64,000 nt of DNA from contig CANMYO010000002.1 in NCBI GenBank assembly GCA_947502145.1, forward strand, positions 682,001-746,000, written 5' to 3'. Shown in pieces: positions 32,081 to 40,294 of the stretch. This DNA is from an uncultured Paracoccaceae bacterium. Lineage in GTDB: Bacteria; Pseudomonadota; Alphaproteobacteria; Rhodobacterales; Rhodobacteraceae. Numbering within the stretch: the first letter of the stretch is position 1; each line of letters begins with the position of its first letter. The notes beneath the pieces are model-generated. The model had not been told where the DNA came from, did no database searches, and saw nothing but the letters and a program-made list of their open reading frames with translations. Both the position numbers and the translations under genes were made by a program.

Positions 32081-33277
32081 ATGAAACGCCTGCACGAGTA
32101 TGAATTCATCGCCCTGACGGCGATGCTCTTTGCGACGATTGCCTTTGCGATTGACGCCATGTTGCCTGCGCTCAGCACGATCGGAGCAGAGCTTTCACCC
32201 GCCGACCCGAACCGCGCCGCCCTTGTGGTAGGAGCATTTGTGTTTGGCATGGGGGTTGGGACGTTATTTTCAGGACCGCTGTCAGATGCCTATGGGCGCA
32301 AGGCTGTGATCCTCTGGGCCTATGTCGGGTTCATCCTTGGAGCGGTGGTCGCCGGATTGGCCCCCACGCTAGAAATCATGCTGGCCGGCCGCTTCTTGCA
32401 GGGACTTGCAGTCGCAGGGCCCCGCATTGCCGGATTGGCGATGGTGCGGGACCTTTATTCCGGGTCCAAGATGGCTTCGATCATGTCGCTGAGCATGATG
32501 ATTTTTGGCCTTGTGCCTGCGCTGGCCCCATTGATGGGGCAAGTCGTGATGAACACGTTTGGCTGGCGGTCGATCTTTTTTGCGATTGCCGGGTTTGGGC
32601 TGATTGCCAGCCTTTGGATTGGCCTTCGGCAGCCGGAAACCCACCCGGTTGAAAACAGACAGCCGATGCGGCTCGCACCGCTTATCAGCGCCGCCAAGAC
32701 CGCCTTTGCCAATCGGGTCTATCGCTTTTCGGTGGCCGTGCAGGTGATGCTTTACGGAGCGTTGTTTTCAGTGATTTCGTCGATCCAGCCAATTTATGAC
32801 ATCACCTATGATCGTGCGGAAAGTTTTCCACTCTGGTTTGGTCTGATGGCGGTTCTGGCGATGCCCGCCAGCTATATCAATTCACGGATCGTGGCGAAAA
32901 CCGGCATGCGGCGGATCATTCAGACGACCCTGATTGCACAATGTCTGCTTGCGGCGCTTTCAACTCTTTTGACAGCCACCACCGGATTGCCGTTCTGGGT
33001 CTTCTTTGTGTGGAACTACTCTGTGATGCTGATGGTCGGATTCACGTTTGGCAATCTTAACGCCCTCGCGATGGAGCCGATGGGCAAGATCGCGGGCACG
33101 GCTGCGTCAATCATGGGATCCATCGGCACAGTGCTGGCGGTTGTGATCGCAATGCCGGTCAGCCTCGCCTTTGATGGCACGCCGATGTCGCTGACCGCTG
33201 GTGTCCTTGTCTGCGCCGTCGCGGGTCTGGTGCTGATGCTTTGGCTGGGGCCGCGCCGCCCGACGGATGAATCCTAG
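32081..33277 (+). CDS. MFS exporter, Bcr/CflA-like
   Basis: The 398-residue protein has twelve transmembrane helices and the Bcr/CflA-type pattern: AIDAMLPALSTIGAEL in helix 1, GTLFSGPLSDAYGRKAVILWAY (motif A) and RFLQGLAVAGPRIAGLAMVRDLYSG (motif near helix 5). The family exports drugs or small metabolites by proton antiport. Its stop shares a CTAG with the stop of the convergent excalibur gene (33274-33277). Confidence 0.87.
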   Translation: MKRLHEYEFIALTAMLFATIAFAIDAMLPALSTIGAELSPADPNRAALVVGAFVFGMGVGTLFSGPLSDAYGRKAVILWAYVGFILGAVVAGLAPTLEIMLAGRFLQGLAVAGPRIAGLAMVRDLYSGSKMASIMSLSMMIFGLVPALAPLMGQVVMNTFGWRSIFFAIAGFGLIASLWIGLRQPETHPVENRQPMRLAPLISAAKTAFANRVYRFSVAVQVMLYGALFSVISSIQPIYDITYDRAESFPLWFGLMAVLAMPASYINSRIVAKTGMRRIIQTTLIAQCLLAALSTLLTATTGLPFWVFFVWNYSVMLMVGFTFGNLNALAMEPMGKIAGTAASIMGSIGTVLAVVIAMPVSLAFDGTPMSLTAGVLVCAVAGLVLMLWLGPRRPTDES

Positions 33278-33537
33278 CAGCGACGCGAACAGATGTTTTC
33301 GCAAGGGATTCCGTCGTTGTCACCATCCCGGCGGGTATCCCCGCAAACAAGAAGCTTATGGCAGGCCTCAGCGCAGCTGCGCATTTGCGAACAGGTCTTG
33401 CGTCTGCAATCAAACCCCTGCGCCAGAAGCAGCGGCGCAAGTAACGGAAAATCCCCGATCGCGCGCGGTGCGGGATTTGTGGACTGGGCATGGACAACCG
33501 AGGCGCACAGGAAAAGAACAACAACACAAACCCGCAT
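33274..33537 (-). CDS. Small secreted excalibur-domain protein
   Basis: The 87-residue protein has a signal peptide (residues 1-18, LFLCASVVHAQS) and a C-terminal Cys-rich excalibur-type motif, DTRRDGDNDGIPCENICS. The DxDxDG loop and flanking cysteines are the calcium-binding signature. Six cysteines in the mature part (DCRRKTC, RSCAEAC, VCGD, PCE, ICS, RRC) imply disulfides. The role is unknown; extracellular calcium or surface binding is likely. A CtrA-like box lies 20 bases upstream. Confidence 0.85.
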   Translation of the reverse strand: MRVCVVVLFLCASVVHAQSTNPAPRAIGDFPLLAPLLLAQGFDCRRKTCSQMRSCAEACHKLLVCGDTRRDGDNDGIPCENICSRRC

Positions 33538-33556
33538 GAAAACGCCTTAATCTTGG

Positions 33557-33572
33557 TTAATGAAGAATTAAC
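33557..33572 (-). promoter_or_regulatory. CtrA-like binding site TTAA-N7-TTAA
   Basis: TTAA (33557-33560) and TTAA (33568-33571) are separated by exactly seven bases and followed by C, which matches the published alphaproteobacterial CtrA consensus TTAA-N7-TTAA. It lies 20-35 bases before the excalibur gene and just past the end of mfd. Binding is inferred from the match only. Confidence 0.45.
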
Positions 33573-33580
33573 GCGTCAGC

Positions 33581-36500
33581 TCAGGGTTTGGTTCCCACCT
33601 TTTGCTGTTCCGCCAGTTTTTGCGCCAGATCGCGGGCGATGTTGAACGATCCCTGTATCTTGTCCCGTTCGCGGGCCCAGTCACGGCGCACCACGATCTT
33701 GTTGTCCTTGACCTTGGCCAGCCCGTTCTGATCGTTGATAAAATCAACCAGCCCCTTGGGGGATGCGAACTTGTCATTGTGGAAACGGATGGTTGCGCCC
33801 TTGGGTCCTGCATCCAGATGGCTGATACCGGCCCGTTTGCACATTGCCTTAATCCGCACCACCAACATCAGCGTGTTCACCTCTTTTGGCAGCTTGCCAA
33901 ACCGGTCGATCAATTCCGCTGCGAAGCCTTCGAGTTCAACCTTTGTCGTCAGGTCGGACAATCGCCGATAGAGCCCCAGCCGCACGTCCAGATCAGGGAT
34001 GTAATCGTCGGGGATCAGCACAGGCACGCCCAGATTGATCTGCGGTGCCCATTGGCCATCATCGATGATACCTTCGGCCGCACCGGATTTGATCGCGGCA
34101 ATCTGATCTTCCAGCATCTGCTGATAAAGTTCGTAGCCAACTTCGCGCATCTGCCCTGATTGTTCCTCGCCCAGCAGGTTTCCGGCTCCGCGAATGTCGA
34201 GATCCTGACTGGCCAGCGAAAAGCCCGCGCCAAGTGAATCAATCGACCCCAGCACCCGCAGTCGCTTCTGTGCCGTATCGGTCAGTTTCTGGCGCGGTTT
34301 GGTGGTCAGATAGGCATAGGCCCGGGTTTTGGAGCGCCCGACCCTGCCGCGAATCTGGTACAGTTGACTTAACCCGAACATGTCAGCGCGCCAGACGATC
34401 ATCGTGTTTGCGGTTGGAATATCCAACCCGGATTCAACGATTGTTGTCGCCAGTAGCACATCAAATTTGCCGTCGTAAAAGGCATTCATGCGGTCATCAA
34501 GTTCACCTGCCGCCATTTGGCCCGTGGCGGTGACATAAGTGACCTCGGGCACCTCGCGGCGCAACCAGTCTTCCATCTCGGCCATATCGGCGATGCGTGG
34601 CACCACGACAAAGCTTTGTCCGCCACGATAATGTTCACGCAACAGGGCTTCGCGGATGGTGATGGTATCAAATTCGCTGACATAGGTGCGAATGGCGAGC
34701 CGGTCGATCGGCGGGGTGCCGATAATCGACAGATCGCGCACGCCCGACAACGAAAGTTGCAACGTGCGCGGGATCGGCGTTGCGGTCAGGGTAAGGACAT
34801 GCACATCGGTACGTAGCTGTTTCAGGCGTTCCTTGTGTTGGACGCCAAATTTCTGTTCCTCGTCAATGACCAGCAGGCCCAGGTTCTTGAACCGGATTCC
34901 CTTCGCAAGCAGGGCATGGGTGCCAACCACGATATCCACCGTACCCTTGGTAATCGCATCGCGGGTCTTGGCCGCCGCCCCGGCGCTGACAAATCGCGAA
35001 AGTGGCTGCACATTGACCGGAAAGCCGCGAAACCGTTCCGCGAAGCTTTGGTAATGCTGCCGCGCAAGCAAGGTCGTGGGGGCAATAATCGCCACCTGCA
35101 CGCCGGACATCGCGGCGACAAAGGCTGCGCGGATTGCCACCTCGGTCTTGCCAAATCCGACGTCGCCGCAAATCAGCCGGTCCATCGGGCGGCCGGATTC
35201 CAAATCCTCAAGCACATCATCAATGGCCTGCAATTGATCGTCCGTTTCTGCATATGGGAACCGCGCCAAGAACTGATCCCACATCCCGTCCGCCGGGGAC
35301 AGGGCGGGAGCTGTACGTAATTCACGCTCTGCTGCGACGCGGATCAAACGTTCCGCGATCTGGCGGATCCGCTCTTTCAGCTTGGCCTTTTTGGCCTGCC
35401 ATGCGCCCCCGCCCAGCTTGTCCAGCAAGCCTTCGTCATGGCCATATTTTGACAGCAGTTCGATATTTTCGACTGGCAGGTAAAGCTTTGAACTTTCTGC
35501 ATATTCCAGCAAGAGGCATTCGTGCGCGGCACCAAGTGCGGTGATCACCTCAAGCCCTTTGAACCGGCCAACCCCATGATCGACGTGCACAACCAGATCA
35601 CCGGGATTCAGAGCATTGGTTTCGGTCAGGAAATTTTCGGCCCGGCGCTTGCGCTTGCTTTGGCGGATCAACCGGTCGCCCAGAACATCCTGTTCCGAAA
35701 TCACCGTAACACCCGGGGCTTCGAACCCCGCATCAAGAGCCCAAACCGCCAAGTGGACGCCAGTTTTGCCGACCCGGGAAAAGTCACTGACCGGGATCAC
35801 CTCGGCAATGCCTTCATCCTCGATCAGGCCTGTCAGGCGTTCCCGCGCCCCTTCCGAATAAGAGGCCACGACAACCGGTCCGTCGGCCATCTTTGCGCGG
35901 ACGTGTTCTGCAAGCGCACCAAAAAGGCTCAGCTCTTCGCGTTGTCTTTCGGGGCTGAAATTGCGCCCGATCATGCCGCCCGCATCAATGACGCCGGGGC
36001 CCGTGGCCTGTTTGAGCGGCGCAAACTGCATCACCCGTAGCCCGGCAACCGCTTTGACCCAGGCCGCATCATCAAGATAAAGCAGGTCCGGCGGTGCAGG
36101 CTTATAAACGGTATCAAGCCGCCCCTTCTGCCCCAGCGCATGCATGCGCGTGCCATATTGATCCGCAATTGCGTCCCACCTGGCCAGCCGTTGCGGGCCC
36201 ACTTGTTCGTCCAGCGACACGGTCACGCCGGGCAGGTAGTCAAACAGGGTTTCAAGATCATCCTGAAAGAAGCCCAACCAATGTTCGACCCCCGCATGTT
36301 TGCGCCCGGCACTGACCGCCTCGTAAAGCGGATCATCGGTGCCCGCGGCGCCAAACTCGATCCGGTAGTTCTGCCGGAACCGGGTGATGGCGCTTTCGTC
36401 CATGATGATTTCGCTGACCGGGGCCAGCTCAATCTCGGCCAGCTTTTCGGTTGTGCGCTGGCTGGCCGGATCAAACCGGCGCGCGCCGTCCAGCACATCT

Positions 36501-37036
36501 CCAAAAAGATCGAGCCTGATCGGCCCGGGTTGGCCCGGCGGATAGATGTCGATGATTCCACCGCGAACGGCATAGTCCCCGGCCTCCATCACGGTGGGGC
36601 TTTGGGTGAATCCCATGCGGACAAGAAACGCGCGTAATGCGTCTTCGTCGATGCGGTCCCCAACGCGGGCAGAGAAGGCTGCTTCGCGCAGCAATGTGCG
36701 GGGCGGCACACGCTGGGTTGCCGCATTCAGCGTCGTCAAGAGGATGTATTGCGACGGCATCCCATGCACCAACCCGGCCAATGTCGCCATCCGCGCCGCA
36801 GAGATATCGGCATTGGGTGAGACCCGATCATAGGGCAGGCAATCCCACCCGGGAAAAACCACAACTGGCATTTCGGGCGCAAAGAACGCCAAGGCGGCCT
36901 GCATCGCAGCAAGACGTTTATCATCGCGCGCGACATGCAGCACTGGCCCCTTGGTGCGGGCCACTTCGGCCAGGATCAGCTGGGCGTCATAGCCTTCGGG
37001 TGCGCCACTGACGGTGATATGATCGCTTTGGGACAT
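33581..37036 (-). CDS. mfd: Transcription-repair coupling factor
   Basis: The 1151-residue protein is a full-length Mfd. N-terminal UvrB-like domains (VVFPGWDCLPYDRVSPN) are followed by the RNA-polymerase-interaction domain (NPGDLVVHVDHGVGRFKGL), then the RecG-like translocase. Walker A is GDVGFGKTEVAIRAAF near residue 625 and the DEEQ box is LLVIDEEQKFGVQHKERLK near 725, with TATPIPRTLQLSLSGVRD and the GRVGRSKTRAYAYL motif VI. The C-terminal UvrA-binding-mask domain closes it. It removes stalled RNA polymerase and recruits UvrA. Confidence 0.97.
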   Translation of the reverse strand: MSQSDHITVSGAPEGYDAQLILAEVARTKGPVLHVARDDKRLAAMQAALAFFAPEMPVVVFPGWDCLPYDRVSPNADISAARMATLAGLVHGMPSQYILLTTLNAATQRVPPRTLLREAAFSARVGDRIDEDALRAFLVRMGFTQSPTVMEAGDYAVRGGIIDIYPPGQPGPIRLDLFGDVLDGARRFDPASQRTTEKLAEIELAPVSEIIMDESAITRFRQNYRIEFGAAGTDDPLYEAVSAGRKHAGVEHWLGFFQDDLETLFDYLPGVTVSLDEQVGPQRLARWDAIADQYGTRMHALGQKGRLDTVYKPAPPDLLYLDDAAWVKAVAGLRVMQFAPLKQATGPGVIDAGGMIGRNFSPERQREELSLFGALAEHVRAKMADGPVVVASYSEGARERLTGLIEDEGIAEVIPVSDFSRVGKTGVHLAVWALDAGFEAPGVTVISEQDVLGDRLIRQSKRKRRAENFLTETNALNPGDLVVHVDHGVGRFKGLEVITALGAAHECLLLEYAESSKLYLPVENIELLSKYGHDEGLLDKLGGGAWQAKKAKLKERIRQIAERLIRVAAERELRTAPALSPADGMWDQFLARFPYAETDDQLQAIDDVLEDLESGRPMDRLICGDVGFGKTEVAIRAAFVAAMSGVQVAIIAPTTLLARQHYQSFAERFRGFPVNVQPLSRFVSAGAAAKTRDAITKGTVDIVVGTHALLAKGIRFKNLGLLVIDEEQKFGVQHKERLKQLRTDVHVLTLTATPIPRTLQLSLSGVRDLSIIGTPPIDRLAIRTYVSEFDTITIREALLREHYRGGQSFVVVPRIADMAEMEDWLRREVPEVTYVTATGQMAAGELDDRMNAFYDGKFDVLLATTIVESGLDIPTANTMIVWRADMFGLSQLYQIRGRVGRSKTRAYAYLTTKPRQKLTDTAQKRLRVLGSIDSLGAGFSLASQDLDIRGAGNLLGEEQSGQMREVGYELYQQMLEDQIAAIKSGAAEGIIDDGQWAPQINLGVPVLIPDDYIPDLDVRLGLYRRLSDLTTKVELEGFAAELIDRFGKLPKEVNTLMLVVRIKAMCKRAGISHLDAGPKGATIRFHNDKFASPKGLVDFINDQNGLAKVKDNKIVVRRDWARERDKIQGSFNIARDLAQKLAEQQKVGTKP

Positions 37037-37071
37037 GGGGCTGACCTACGCTTCGCCTTCGGGGTGTCAAG

Positions 37072-37596
37072 TCAGAGCGAGCGCACCGCATCAAGGTTTT
37101 GATACATCCCGTACATGGCCGTCACAAAGATCGCGATCATGCCAATGATCTGGGTCCACAGGCGGTGCCGCAACAGCATCGCATAAAGCGCTTCGCCCGT
37201 GGGTTCATGCAGCCGGATCAGCCGGCTTGTCGACAGGCTGACCCCGCCAACGGCAGACAGCGGCAGCGCCAACATAAAGACGGCCTGCGCCAGTTCGACA
37301 CGGTAATAGAATCCAAGCACCGCCAAGGAGGTCAGAAGGAACGACAGAAAGGCAATCAGGATCAGCCCGGCGGATTGCGCGATCTGCAGCAGCCGATTGA
37401 CGTTGATCCGCACCATGTCATTCAGGTCCTGTTCGGCCTGTCCGCCCAGCTTGCGTGCGCGGGCGATCAGGTCATATGGCACGCCAAGGACCCAGTGGCT
37501 GACCGATGACCAGACAACGGCCAGAACGATCCAGTACCAAAGGGACGAGAACGACCGCAGGTCGATCACTTGGAAGAGGGCTTGGCTCCAGTCCAC
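37072..37596 (-). CDS. Membrane protein of unknown function
   Basis: The 174-residue protein, read from GTG 37596, opens VDWSQALFQVIDLRSFSSLWYWIVLAV and has four transmembrane helices (about residues 17-37, 70-95, 100-120 and 145-165) with a charged loop (YDLIARARKLGGQAEQDLND). I believe similar proteins occur throughout Rhodobacteraceae, but I know no established function. No ATG precedes the first helix, so the GTG is the best start; the frame runs open much further upstream by antisense overlap with hemB. It follows hemB divergently. Confidence 0.68.
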   Translation of the reverse strand: MDWSQALFQVIDLRSFSSLWYWIVLAVVWSSVSHWVLGVPYDLIARARKLGGQAEQDLNDMVRINVNRLLQIAQSAGLILIAFLSFLLTSLAVLGFYYRVELAQAVFMLALPLSAVGGVSLSTSRLIRLHEPTGEALYAMLLRHRLWTQIIGMIAIFVTAMYGMYQNLDAVRSL

Positions 37597-37719
37597 GGGT
37601 TTCTCTTTTTGGCAGCTTGCAGTTGGCGCGGAACCTAGCGCCACGCGGCCCGATTGCCCAGACTTGTGAAGCGCGGCAAGGCATGCGACGAAATGGGTGT
37701 GACCAGAAAGGCCCGCATG

Positions 37720-38727
37720 ATGAAACCGACTGTTGCTCCCTTCCCTATGACGCGGCTGCGCCGGATGCGTCAATCCCCGGCTTTGCGCCGACTTGCCCGG
37801 CAAAATACGCTGAGCGCGGACGATCTCATCTGGCCGATTTTTGTGATGGAGGGCCGCGACGCGCAGACACCCGTGCCCTCGATGCCGGGGGTGATGCGGC
37901 TGACGGTTGATCGCGCGGTCAAAGCCGCGCGCGAGGCGCATGCCCTTGGTATTCCTGCTATTTGCATCTTTCCCTACACAGAGATGGCGGCCCGCACGGA
38001 AGACTGTGCGCTGGCCTGGTCGCCGGACAACATCAGCAACCGCGCCATCCGCGCCATCAAGGACGCGGTTCCCGATATCGCCGTCATGACCGACATCGCA
38101 CTGGACCCCTATAATATCAACGGACACGACGGATTTGTCGTGGATGGCGAGATCGTGAATGATCGCACTGTGGATGCGCTGGTGAAAATGGCACTGGCAC
38201 AGGCAGAGGCTGGCGCGGATATCCTTGGCCCATCGGACATGATGGACGGGCGGATCGGGGCCATTCGCACAGCGCTTGAAGGCGACGGGCATCAGAATGT
38301 GACCATCCTGAGCTATACCGCCAAATACGCCAGCGCCTTTTATGGCCCGTTTCGGGATGCGGTCGGGGCCTCTTCGGCACTGACAGGTGACAAGAACACC
38401 TACCAGATGGATCCCGGCAACAGTGATGAGGCCTTGCGTCTTGTGGAACGCGATTTGTCTGAGGGGGCTGATATGGTCATGGTCAAACCCGGGATGCCGT
38501 ATCTCGACATCTGCCGGCGGGTCAAAGACAGCTTTGGCGTGCCCACCTATGCCTATCAGGTCAGTGGCGAATACGCGATGATCAAGGCAGCCGCGCAAAA
38601 CGGTTGGCTGGATCATGACAAGGTCATGCTGGAAAGTCTGATGTGCTTTAAACGCGCGGGCTGTGACGGTGTGTTAAGCTATTTTGCCCCCGCCGCGGCG
38701 CGGGCCCTGCAGGATGCCGCGGGTTAA
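37720..38727 (+). CDS. hemB: Delta-aminolevulinic acid dehydratase (porphobilinogen synthase)
   Basis: The 335-residue enzyme has both active-site lysines: SYTAKYASAFYGPFRDA (Lys202) and MVMVKPGMPYLD (Schiff-base Lys256). The stretch TDIALDPYNINGHDG (from residue 124) has Ala and Asp where zinc-dependent HemB has cysteines, so it is of the Mg- or metal-independent type seen in Pseudomonas and Rhodobacter. It joins two 5-aminolevulinate molecules to porphobilinogen for heme and, if present, bacteriochlorophyll. AAAGG precedes the paired ATGs at 37717 and 37720. Confidence 0.95.
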   Translation: MKPTVAPFPMTRLRRMRQSPALRRLARQNTLSADDLIWPIFVMEGRDAQTPVPSMPGVMRLTVDRAVKAAREAHALGIPAICIFPYTEMAARTEDCALAWSPDNISNRAIRAIKDAVPDIAVMTDIALDPYNINGHDGFVVDGEIVNDRTVDALVKMALAQAEAGADILGPSDMMDGRIGAIRTALEGDGHQNVTILSYTAKYASAFYGPFRDAVGASSALTGDKNTYQMDPGNSDEALRLVERDLSEGADMVMVKPGMPYLDICRRVKDSFGVPTYAYQVSGEYAMIKAAAQNGWLDHDKVMLESLMCFKRAGCDGVLSYFAPAAARALQDAAG

Positions 38728-38799
38728 GACCCTTTACGCATGCCCAATTTGCGCGCAGACTTCCCCATCATTGACGTTTATTGATTGTGGGGTACGGAA

Positions 38800-39630
38800 A
38801 TGACCCAAATTCATGCTTCGGTGGGTCGGGGCGGCGTAAACCTGCCCAACGATGTTATTGCCGTGCAAATGCTGCTGAACACCCATGCGGAAATGGTTCC
38901 GGACATGGAAGAAATTTTTGTCTGCGGGCTATGCACTGCGGAAACCGTGCGGGCCATCGAGATATTTCAACAGCGCGTGGTGCGCCTGACCCGCGCGGAC
39001 GGGCGGGTCGACCCGCGCGGCCGAACGCTCAGAAAACTGAACGAGACCCCGCGCGAACGGCCTCGCTATAACTACCCGGTTGGGCCGCAAGAGCCGCTGG
39101 CCGACATTGCACGCCCCTATATCGGCGCGCGCGAGGCACGCGGCAATCGCATGGGCACCGACCCGCGCATGCGCGAGATTTTCGAAGCCGACAGGTTGTG
39201 GAAAGACGGTGACACGGATGGCTATCCGTGGTGCGCGGCCTTTGTCAGTCTTTGCGTGCAAAAACTGATTGATCAGAGCGGTTTATACAACAATGTTACA
39301 CCACCCCGCACAGCAGGGGTGCGCAAATTCTATCGGATCTGGGCCCCGGCGCAGGACTGCCTTGTCTTTGCCCCTGATGACCGGGTGCGCAGCCCGCATC
39401 GTGGCGACGTTGTCGTGTATCAGCATTCCCATATCGGGATCGTAAACACCGTTGGCACGCGCGAGATTACCGCAATCGAAGGCAATACCAATGCCCAAGG
39501 CAGCCGCGAAGGCACAACGGTCCGGGAGCAGAACCGCGCCTTTGACGCGATCCGCTGTTTTATCCGCCTGCCAATTCCGATGACTTATGATGTGGCCAAT
39601 CAGATCTGCCGCCCGCAACCAAGCTCTTAG
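38800..39630 (+). CDS. Peptidoglycan-binding plus CHAP-domain amidase
   Basis: The 276-residue protein has an N-terminal PG_binding_1-like domain (residues 5-82: VGRGGVNLPNDVIAVQMLLN, then TVRAIEIFQQ and DGRVDPRGRTLRKLNE) and a CHAP/NlpC-like catalytic domain (about 100-260). Cys145 in GYPWCAAFVSL, His211 in HSHIGIV and Glu227 in AIEGNTN form the expected triad. It should cut peptidoglycan peptides or amide bonds. There is no signal peptide, so export by another route (type VI, lysis or unknown) is needed. The next gene encodes a SYLF lipoprotein, 109 bases on. Confidence 0.8.
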   Translation: MTQIHASVGRGGVNLPNDVIAVQMLLNTHAEMVPDMEEIFVCGLCTAETVRAIEIFQQRVVRLTRADGRVDPRGRTLRKLNETPRERPRYNYPVGPQEPLADIARPYIGAREARGNRMGTDPRMREIFEADRLWKDGDTDGYPWCAAFVSLCVQKLIDQSGLYNNVTPPRTAGVRKFYRIWAPAQDCLVFAPDDRVRSPHRGDVVVYQHSHIGIVNTVGTREITAIEGNTNAQGSREGTTVREQNRAFDAIRCFIRLPIPMTYDVANQICRPQPSS

Positions 39631-39739
39631 CGGCGACCCACCGGTTCTCCGATCTTCTGCGTGACAGATTCACGCAAAGCCCGTATACTTTGGCCAAAGA
39701 GACGCAAAACAGTCTCATCACGGCAGTATAGGGCAAAAA

Positions 39740-40294
39740 ATGAGCACATATTCACGACGCGGTTTCGTGCTGGCGGGGGCATCCCTGTCATTGGCGGCTT
39801 GTGGCAATGGGATTGGTGGCAACGGTGCCGCCACAATTGACGCACGGGTCAGCAGCACGCTGAACTTCATGTATACCAAATACCCTGGCACCCGCGATTT
39901 GGCCGCCAAGTCCGCCGGGATTCTCGCGATGCCATTGATCACAGAGGTCGGCTTGGGCTTTGGCGGGTCTTTCGGGACAGGAGCGCTGCAGATTGCAGGA
40001 TCAACGGTCGATTATTACTCTGCAGCATCTGGCAGCGCGGGTCTGCAAATCGGCGCGCAACAATACAGCCATGTCTTGTTCTTCATGACGCAGGATTCAC
40101 TGATGGACTTCCGTCGTTCTGAAGGCTGGGCGCTGGGTGCTGATGTGACCTATGCGATCAATGATCAGGGCGAGATGCTGCGCGCGGATACGACGACATC
40201 CCTTGCACCTGTGATTGCGGTGGTCTTCGCACAGACCGGATTGCAGCTAGGCGCGACGCTCGAAGGGACAAAATACACGCGGATCATCCCCTAA
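39740..40294 (+). CDS. SYLF/Ysc84-domain lipoprotein
   Basis: The 184-residue protein has a Tat-like or lipoprotein signal (MSTYSRRGFVLAGASLSLAACG) with twin Arg and lipobox Cys21. The mature part shows the SYLF pattern: KSAGILAMPLITEVGLGFGGSFGTG, GSAGLQIGAQQYSHVLFFMT and a late QTGLQLGATLEGTKYTRI. SYLF domains bind phosphoinositides in eukaryotes; bacterial members are periplasmic and uncharacterised. The 3' end overlaps the convergent flavoprotein gene by 11 bases. Confidence 0.85.
   Translation: MSTYSRRGFVLAGASLSLAACGNGIGGNGAATIDARVSSTLNFMYTKYPGTRDLAAKSAGILAMPLITEVGLGFGGSFGTGALQIAGSTVDYYSAASGSAGLQIGAQQYSHVLFFMTQDSLMDFRRSEGWALGADVTYAINDQGEMLRADTTTSLAPVIAVVFAQTGLQLGATLEGTKYTRIIP

Noticed and set aside
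37072-38616. Full 514-codon minus-strand frame extending over hemB
   Set aside because: Only the last 174 residues look like a membrane protein; the remainder is antisense to hemB. The gene was started at GTG 37596 instead.
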